Below, one piece after another: positions 58,891 to 64,000 of a stretch of DNA of 64,000 bases. The notes beneath the pieces are model-generated. The model saw nothing but the letters and a program-made list of their open reading frames with translations. It was not told where the DNA came from and made no database searches. Numbering within the stretch: position 1 is the stretch's first letter; every line of letters starts with the position of its first letter. The position numbers were made by a program, and so were the translations under genes. The stretch comes from Mesobacillus zeae (GTDB lineage Bacteria; Bacillota; Bacilli; Bacillales; Cytobacillaceae): the NCBI RefSeq assembly GCF_003570705.1, contig NZ_QWVT01000007.1, positions 51,357-115,356 on the forward strand. The letters run 5' to 3'.

Positions 58891-60246
58891 ATGACACAAT
58901 TGACCATCTTCTTGACACTGTTCGCCTTTATTTTCACCATGGTCTTGATCTTTTGGAGGCCAATGGGCATTAATGAGGCCATCCCTGCCACGATTGGGGC
59001 CGTCATCGTATTGATCGCCGGCAGTGTGACGCTTGGAGACATAGGAGAAATCAGTTCGAAGGTGACGGGTGCAACCATTACCATTGTTGCCACGATGGTA
59101 ATGGCCATCACACTTGAAAGCATCGGCTTTTTTCATTGGGTGTCCCAAACAATGCTGAAAGCTTCAAATGGTTCCGGTATTAGACTTTACTGGCTGACGA
59201 ACCTGCTCTGCTTCCTGATGACACTTTTCCTCAACAATGATGGCAGCATCCTAATTACAACCCCGATCCTGCTGCTACTTCTCAAATACCTGGATTTGAA
59301 AAATCATCAGATGCTCCCTTATTTAATAAGCGGTGCCATTATAGCAACCGCTTCAAGTGCTCCCATTGGCGTCAGCAATATTGTCAATCTAATATCACTA
59401 CAAATGATTGACATGGACCTGTACTTACACACTATGATGATGTTTGTACCTGCAACGATTGGGCTCCTATTTTTGTCCAGTATCCTGTTTGCCCTTTTTT
59501 ACAAACAAATCCCAGTAAAGCTTCCTTCGTATTGGAAAAATGCTCAAATGCATGTCATCTATAGGCTACACCCGCTTCAATCACCTGCTGACCCGCCTGA
59601 TTCTAAAAAGAGGTCAAAAGTCATGAAGTATGTACTTCTGTATGTATTCCTTGTCCGCGTCTCCTTGTTTGCTGCATCATATGTAGGCGTATCCGTTTCA
59701 GCGGTTGCCATTTTTGGCTCCATCGCCTTGTTACTATGGAGATGGCATTATCTCAAAATCCCCCCAAGTGATATGGTGAAAAAAACGCCTTGGCAGATTT
59801 TCCTTTTTGCATTTAGTATGTATGTCATTATTTATGGACTGCATAATATCGGTCTTACCAGCCTGCTAATTGAATACCTTGAACCGATAGTATCAGAAAA
59901 TCTTTTCCATGCCACACTGATCATGGGAACACTCCTATCCTTGCTGTCCAATTTGTTCAACAATCATCCTGCCCTGATGGTCGGTACACTTACCATTGCT
60001 GAAATGGGCCTCGACCCGCTTACCTTAAAGACCATTTACCTGGCAAATATTATCGGCAGTGATATTGGATCGCTTTTGCTGCCGACCGGTACACTCGCCA
60101 CACTAATCTGGATGAATATCCTTCGAAAGCACAAGGTAAAAGTTTCTTGGAGTGATTATGTAAAGGTTACCATCATTGCCATTCCCATTTCCGTCCTCTT
60201 CACCCTGAGTGTTCTATATGCATGGATTCGCTTCATTTATCTATAA
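58891..60246 (+). CDS. ArsB/NhaD-type ion transporter
   Basis: 451 residues, about 11 membrane helices. NEAIPATIGAVIVLIAG, TLFLNNDGSILITTPILL, ATASSAPIGVSNIVNLIS and SNLFNNHPALMVGT are hallmarks of the ArsB branch of the ion-transporter superfamily. Candidates are arsenite or other anion efflux; no arsR or arsC is nearby, so I would not assume arsenic. GGGAGGTG precedes the ATG. Confidence 0.8.
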   Translation: MTQLTIFLTLFAFIFTMVLIFWRPMGINEAIPATIGAVIVLIAGSVTLGDIGEISSKVTGATITIVATMVMAITLESIGFFHWVSQTMLKASNGSGIRLYWLTNLLCFLMTLFLNNDGSILITTPILLLLLKYLDLKNHQMLPYLISGAIIATASSAPIGVSNIVNLISLQMIDMDLYLHTMMMFVPATIGLLFLSSILFALFYKQIPVKLPSYWKNAQMHVIYRLHPLQSPADPPDSKKRSKVMKYVLLYVFLVRVSLFAASYVGVSVSAVAIFGSIALLLWRWHYLKIPPSDMVKKTPWQIFLFAFSMYVIIYGLHNIGLTSLLIEYLEPIVSENLFHATLIMGTLLSLLSNLFNNHPALMVGTLTIAEMGLDPLTLKTIYLANIIGSDIGSLLLPTGTLATLIWMNILRKHKVKVSWSDYVKVTIIAIPISVLFTLSVLYAWIRFIYL

Positions 60247-60376
60247 AATTCGCAGCAGGCTTTTATAAGGGAACAGCCAGAAACTTAGAATTCACAGTGC
60301 ATCAAAGACACGTATTCTAGGCAGACATTTCTCAACCCATTCGCCGTTTGAATTGAGGGGAGGAATAAAAAGTTCA

Positions 60377-60417
60377 CAAAAAAATGGTCCCCTTTTCTTT
60401 CATTAATGGGGGCCATT
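60377..60417 (-). terminator. Terminator of the cotB-like gene
   Basis: Minus strand AATGGCCCCC and GGGGACCATT pair (one mismatch) and are followed by UUUUU. The plus-strand ArsB-like gene converges on it. Confidence 0.7.
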
Positions 60418-60537
60418 GTTATGTAAATGAACAGGAGACCATTTCTTGTAGAAGGGCTCACGAAAAAGCCTGAAGAACAGCATTTGTATTAGAATGCCGA
60501 CTCCAGGCACTAAACCAGCTATTTTTCTTTTCTTCAT

Positions 60538-61212
60538 CTATGGAATATGGACCGTTTTTAAATGATGCATTTTCCAAAAAATATTCCGGCCTTCTGCATT
60601 GATCAATTCTACAATATTATGGTTAATTCCTTTTACAAGTCCTGCTTTATCTGGATGGTCGCCAAGGTCAAAAACAAGAAGCTTGCCTTCATATTTTTTC
60701 AGTTGCTCCTCAAACGACCTTGCCAATGCAAGAGAAGCGGGTACGATTGGAAGTTCGCTGCTGCTCAGTTTGTAGGGAGCCAGGCTGCTCATATATGGTG
60801 TTAGCCATTTCAGATGCTGCATCGAAATGAACAGTGTTTTAAATACCGGCGAGTAAAAAACGATATAATCATTCAGTACACTTGTAATATAGCCGTGGAT
60901 GGACCTATTTCCCGTCACGAAAACTTCCAGGAATTGTCCTTTGGCATTTGTGAGGATTTTTCGATAGGAAATATTCTCTGCCTCGCTCTTTAATGGCATC
61001 GGGACTTTAGGCTGCTCGGTTTTTTCCTCGAAACCAGCCAATTCCCTTTCCTTGATATTGTGAAGGTGAATCATCGGAATATACAAATATTTTTTGCCGT
61101 TGAAAAGTACAAGTATATCAAGACCCACATCAATGAGGATCCCGCTGACCACGGTACTCCCTGAAATTTCAACTTTCACGTCCAGTCCTAGCAGACTTTT
61201 AATGCTAGTCAC
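60538..61212 (-). CDS. CotB-related spore coat protein without Ser-rich tail
   Basis: 224 residues with DUF2642/CotB-like units: SGSTVVSGILIDVGLDILVLFNGKKYLYIPMIHLHNIK, then RSIHGYITSVLNDYIVFYSPVFKTLFISMQHLKWL, then a third. Each is a small beta-barrel unit ending in H-L/I-K. Unlike CotB it has no serine tail for phosphorylation. A terminator separates it from cotB upstream, but both lie in the coat cluster on one strand. Confidence 0.72.
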   Translation of the reverse strand: MTSIKSLLGLDVKVEISGSTVVSGILIDVGLDILVLFNGKKYLYIPMIHLHNIKERELAGFEEKTEQPKVPMPLKSEAENISYRKILTNAKGQFLEVFVTGNRSIHGYITSVLNDYIVFYSPVFKTLFISMQHLKWLTPYMSSLAPYKLSSSELPIVPASLALARSFEEQLKKYEGKLLVFDLGDHPDKAGLVKGINHNIVELINAEGRNIFWKMHHLKTVHIP

Positions 61213-61240
61213 CGTGTTCCCTCCCTTCCGCTCTGTTTAG

Positions 61241-61275
61241 AAAAAAGGTGCATCAGTCCTATTCACTAATGCACC
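61241..61275 (-). terminator. Terminator of cotB
   Basis: Minus strand GGTGCAT (61269-61275) and ATGCACC (61247-61253) pair and are followed by six U. Confidence 0.8.
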
Positions 61276-61290
61276 ATTTATTTTTCAAAA

Positions 61291-62265
61291 TCATCTAGAG
61301 CATTTCCAAACATAATCAATTGTCTTGGTAACCTTCTCACGGGTATAACTGCAATGGCTTCGTCTTTCATCAGGAAACTCTCTGTAGCGTGAAGAGTGAT
61401 AATCGTGAGATGAGGATTCACAAGAGGACGATTCCTCTTCATAATGACTAGAATTGTACTGATCAGAACTTTCGGATTCATCGCCATTGCTCTGCCCTTG
61501 TCCTGCATTCATTTCATTTTCATTCTCGTTCTGCTTCTTTAGACTACCCTTCGGCCCGCAGCTGATGCTCTTGATATGGAATGGATGCACACGCAAGACT
61601 TCCTGATTGCATACCAGAGTATAATTACCACTTGTGTTTTCAACCAGTACACCTTCCATTGCCTCAGGTCCACCTCGGTTAATCGATACCCAGTTATGTT
61701 CCAAATATTTGAAAACATCATGGAAGTCCATCGCGTTGATCATGGCAGGATACTGGACGTTTTCCTGCCCGCTGCCCTCCTCCTCGTCTTCCTGCTCATC
61801 GCTGTTGAGTGAAATACTCTTTACATGGTGCAGGTTAAAATAAACAGTGCCGTCATCCTCCGTAAATAGGGCTAGAAAATCTTTGTTTGCGCCAAGCAAA
61901 GTGCCAGCTTTCGACTCAGGTCCTCCTTGGTTGATTTTAATGGAATTTTGAATGAGCTGATTGATAAGTGAGGCGAAACAGTCTGCCTCGTAATAATCTA
62001 CTTCTTCCTCCGTACCCTGGACAAGCTGAATGGAATTATTTTTCGAATCCTCACTAATGCTCTTTACATGTGAAGCCTGATAATAAATGACATCGCTGCT
62101 GTCCTGGACGGACAGCGTTACATAATCGGAACCCACCTCCAGCAATCTCCCTGTTTTAGATTCGGGTCCACCTCGATAGACTGTTACGGTCTTGCCTCTC
62201 AGAGACCCAGGAAAAGAATGGTTAGACGCTGTAGGTTTATGACTGCCAATATTCTTGTTTCTCAT
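61291..62265 (-). CDS. cotB: Outer spore coat protein CotB
   Basis: 324 residues: three repeats of about 80-90 residues, each beginning with GGPES/GGPEA (YRGGPESKTGRLLEVGSDYVT, NQGGPESKAGTLLGAN, NRGGPEAMEGVLVEN) and ending HVKSIS or HIKSIS, then a Ser/Glu/His-rich tail (SSHYEEESSSCESSSHDYHSS). The tail is the region phosphorylated by CotH in B. subtilis. Shorter than B. subtilis CotB (380). GGAGG precedes the ATG. Confidence 0.92.
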   Translation of the reverse strand: MRNKNIGSHKPTASNHSFPGSLRGKTVTVYRGGPESKTGRLLEVGSDYVTLSVQDSSDVIYYQASHVKSISEDSKNNSIQLVQGTEEEVDYYEADCFASLINQLIQNSIKINQGGPESKAGTLLGANKDFLALFTEDDGTVYFNLHHVKSISLNSDEQEDEEEGSGQENVQYPAMINAMDFHDVFKYLEHNWVSINRGGPEAMEGVLVENTSGNYTLVCNQEVLRVHPFHIKSISCGPKGSLKKQNENENEMNAGQGQSNGDESESSDQYNSSHYEEESSSCESSSHDYHSSRYREFPDERRSHCSYTREKVTKTIDYVWKCSR

Positions 62266-62389
62266 TGATATCCTCCTTGTTATATGTCCATATTGGATGT
62301 TTATACCTTATATATACGTGACTCATTTTGTTATGGCATGAGTAACAAACCTAATTACCGCAAAAAATAAACACTGGCATATGAAATTC

Positions 62390-63478
62390 TTAATCAAGTT
62401 GGGACATCTGATCGTGAATGAAGCGGCTCCGTTCCCTGATAAAGCTGTAGATGAATTCCGGTTCACGGTCGAATACTTCGGTGCGCTCTTTTTTGTAAGG
62501 ATCCTTCAATAGATAAGGCCGTATGGAGGAAACCAGAGTTTCGATTTTCGGTGCAAGGTACTCCACCGTGAATTGTTTCTGCAGGAATTCCTGGAGGAGA
62601 CCTTTATATCTTTTCCTGAAGGCTGGCACGTCCAGCAGCCTAGCCGTCAGGGAATTAAAACCCTCCACCGGAACGTAATCATGCTCCATCCATCTTCCAT
62701 GCAAATCTCTCCCCCATGTGGCATCATAATCCCACGGCAAAATTTCAAACAGTTTGGTTTCGCTGTTCCGATAGAGCGCATAATTGTGCACAAACCCGTC
62801 ATAGTTCTGTGTCAGCACAACACCAGCTAGCCAGATTAAATATTGTTCGACATTAAGCAACTTTCCGATTTCTTTTTCAAATGAGGCTCTCGGAATAGTA
62901 TTAATACTGATTATTAGCTCCTCAAGGAATAAATCATCAGCTGGTTTCCCAAACTTTCTTTCATATCCGTAATCGAGTGCTGCCTTCACTTTTTGGTCAA
63001 TGTCGCTCATCAATGAAAAATTGGCATCTCCATTGACCGCGTAATAAATGGGACCTTCGGGCAGGTTTCTATTCTTTAAAAAATGTTCATCAACCGACTC
63101 TAATTCCAGATACACCCCCTCATCCTTTCCATTCACGTTAAGGAATACATACCTCGAGCTTGGAGACAGACAGCCAATATCCGAAAAAAAATCTAGCGAT
63201 AGTTTATTTCGGATTATGGAGGGATCTTTGTATTCTGCGTTGAGGTGAATTTCTTTTGCCTGCCTATAAATCGGAGGATTGTAGAAAGCAATATGGTAGC
63301 TTTTCTTCTCAAACTCCCGGATATGCGAGCCGCGAAAAACAAGATCAATGTCCATTTTCTTCTTCCCAACCGTTAGCTTGCCAGTGACAGGGGCATCATT
63401 CCAAATGTCTCTTCTAAGTTCGATAATGTCCTTTGGGTGTATATAGAGCCTGTAAACAGGCAAAGTTTGCGTACTCAT
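62390..63478 (-). CDS. cotH: Spore coat protein kinase CotH
   Basis: 362 residues. The atypical kinase signature DYDATWGRD lies near residue 250; the N-terminal RLYIHPKDIIELRRDIWNDAPVTGKLTVG and KSYHIAFYNP are typical of CotH. In B. subtilis CotH phosphorylates CotB and CotG and is needed for outer-coat assembly; both substrates flank it here. Same strand as cotB, divergent from cotG. Confidence 0.93.
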   Translation of the reverse strand: MSTQTLPVYRLYIHPKDIIELRRDIWNDAPVTGKLTVGKKKMDIDLVFRGSHIREFEKKSYHIAFYNPPIYRQAKEIHLNAEYKDPSIIRNKLSLDFFSDIGCLSPSSRYVFLNVNGKDEGVYLELESVDEHFLKNRNLPEGPIYYAVNGDANFSLMSDIDQKVKAALDYGYERKFGKPADDLFLEELIISINTIPRASFEKEIGKLLNVEQYLIWLAGVVLTQNYDGFVHNYALYRNSETKLFEILPWDYDATWGRDLHGRWMEHDYVPVEGFNSLTARLLDVPAFRKRYKGLLQEFLQKQFTVEYLAPKIETLVSSIRPYLLKDPYKKERTEVFDREPEFIYSFIRERSRFIHDQMSQLD

Positions 63479-63698
63479 ACTTACCCCCCTTCCTTATTTA
63501 CTGTATATCTATGAAAAAAGGCGGAAAGCACATAAGGCATTTGTCTATTTTTGCAAAATTACGCACTTGTCTAATACATTTTTCCGTTAAAAACGTATCT
63601 TAGAAGTAGGAAAGAGGAAAATGACGGAATTTCTGTTAAGATATGAATTCCAATCACATTTCCCCTTTTCTTTACAAAAACGAATAGGAGGAATAATG

Positions 63699-64000
63699 AT
63701 GGGACTTTTTTCAGATAGGGATATTCAGAAGGCTGCAGAATCTGCTAATCATCAAGGATTAGGGGGATACATGTTTGCGGACCCATGCGGCAGAGGCCCT
63801 GCTAGACAGAGAAGAAGGCGCAGCTCCTCTAAAAATCAAGACCGTTGCTCAATCGAAAGCTCGCGTAGCAGCCACTCTCGAAAATCAAGCAGAAGGTCGC
63901 GCAGGACCTGCTCTCGGAGAGGAAGCATAAGGTCGCGCAGGAGCCGCTCTCGGAGAGGAAGCAGAGGGTCGCGCAGGAGCCGCTCTCGGAGAGGAAGCAG
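63699..64000 (+). CDS. cotG: Spore coat protein CotG-like, runs off the window
   Basis: At least 100 residues. After an ordinary start (MGLFSDRDIQKAAESANHQG) the sequence becomes Arg/Ser-rich. From 63894 it consists of 36-bp units (63894, 63930, 63966), each encoding RSRRSRSRRGS-type 12-residue repeats. CotG in B. subtilis has comparable Ser/Arg/Lys tandem repeats, is phosphorylated by CotH and sits beside cotH in this divergent layout. AGGAGG is 7 nt before ATG 63699 (an ATG at 63696 is also possible). Confidence 0.82.
   Translation, partial: MGLFSDRDIQKAAESANHQGLGGYMFADPCGRGPARQRRRRSSSKNQDRCSIESSRSSHSRKSSRRSRRTCSRRGSIRSRRSRSRRGSRGSRRSRSRRGS

Noticed and set aside
58891..60246. Arsenic resistance operon
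   Set aside because: No arsR, arsC or arsA in the neighbourhood; only a general ArsB/NhaD fold is supported.

Overview
The window looks like chromosomal DNA of an endospore-forming, low-GC Gram-positive bacterium of the Bacillaceae. Evidence is the spore genes (cotB, cotH, cotG, cwlJ), Bacillus-type families (Amj, DUF6044/YkoS, YbcI, DUF3953, PdaC), strong AGGAGG ribosome binding sites, and a T-box and a ydaO riboswitch. I see no rRNA, tRNA, CRISPR array, insertion sequence or prophage.

Layout. 1-10 kb: beta-propeller membrane protein, amj plus VOC protein, DMT exporter, hydrolase, a T-box-controlled argS of the second type, an NPD-family flavin oxidoreductase, a hairpin-type repeat, and a KinB-like sensor kinase. 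10-15 kb: MFS drug exporter and two convergent corA genes; the second corA has a long structured leader with a hidden Shine-Dalgarno sequence. 15-22.7 kb: a complete kdp potassium-pump operon read leftwards, behind a c-di-AMP (ydaO) riboswitch, a short leader peptide and a second terminator. Its last gene is a tandemly duplicated KdpD regulator with no kinase module. 23-32 kb: a second NPD oxidoreductase, a decayed manganese catalase, two 21-bp-period repeat arrays, cwlJ, a class A PBP, an ABC exporter, azoreductase and small ORFs. 32-37 kb: a cell-surface sugar cluster (GtrA, GT2, DUF6044, gtaB) and a decayed gene. 37-41 kb: an FtsH-like protease, MerR regulator and CNNM/CorC transporter. 41-45.5 kb: a subtilisin, a TPR regulator and a 22-residue peptide gene in a row, resembling a peptide-sensing (RRNPP) cassette, plus tiny ORFs. 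46-54 kb: DUF421 protein, radical SAM/SPASM enzyme, HesB-like protein, selB, pdaC and DUF3900. 54-64 kb: sbcCD, an ArsB-like transporter, and the spore-coat cluster cotB-like, cotB, cotH and (running off the end) cotG.

How genes work together. KdpFABC imports K+, and the c-di-AMP riboswitch should shut the operon when c-di-AMP is high. Two CorA proteins and the CorC/CNNM protein all concern Mg2+ or related divalent cations. CotH kinase probably phosphorylates the Ser-rich tails of CotB and CotG. The TPR regulator, its tail micro-ORF and the adjacent secreted protease suggest a small quorum-sensing unit like NprR-NprX-protease. Best candidates for undescribed biology are that peptide cassette (41.8-44.5 kb), the kdp leader attenuator (22.1-22.5 kb), the corA leader RNA (14.8-15.0 kb) and the 21-bp phased intergenic arrays (1.4, 10.3, 25.2 and 25.5 kb).

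Functions were assigned by reading motifs, not by database search. Start codons were chosen from visible ribosome binding sites.
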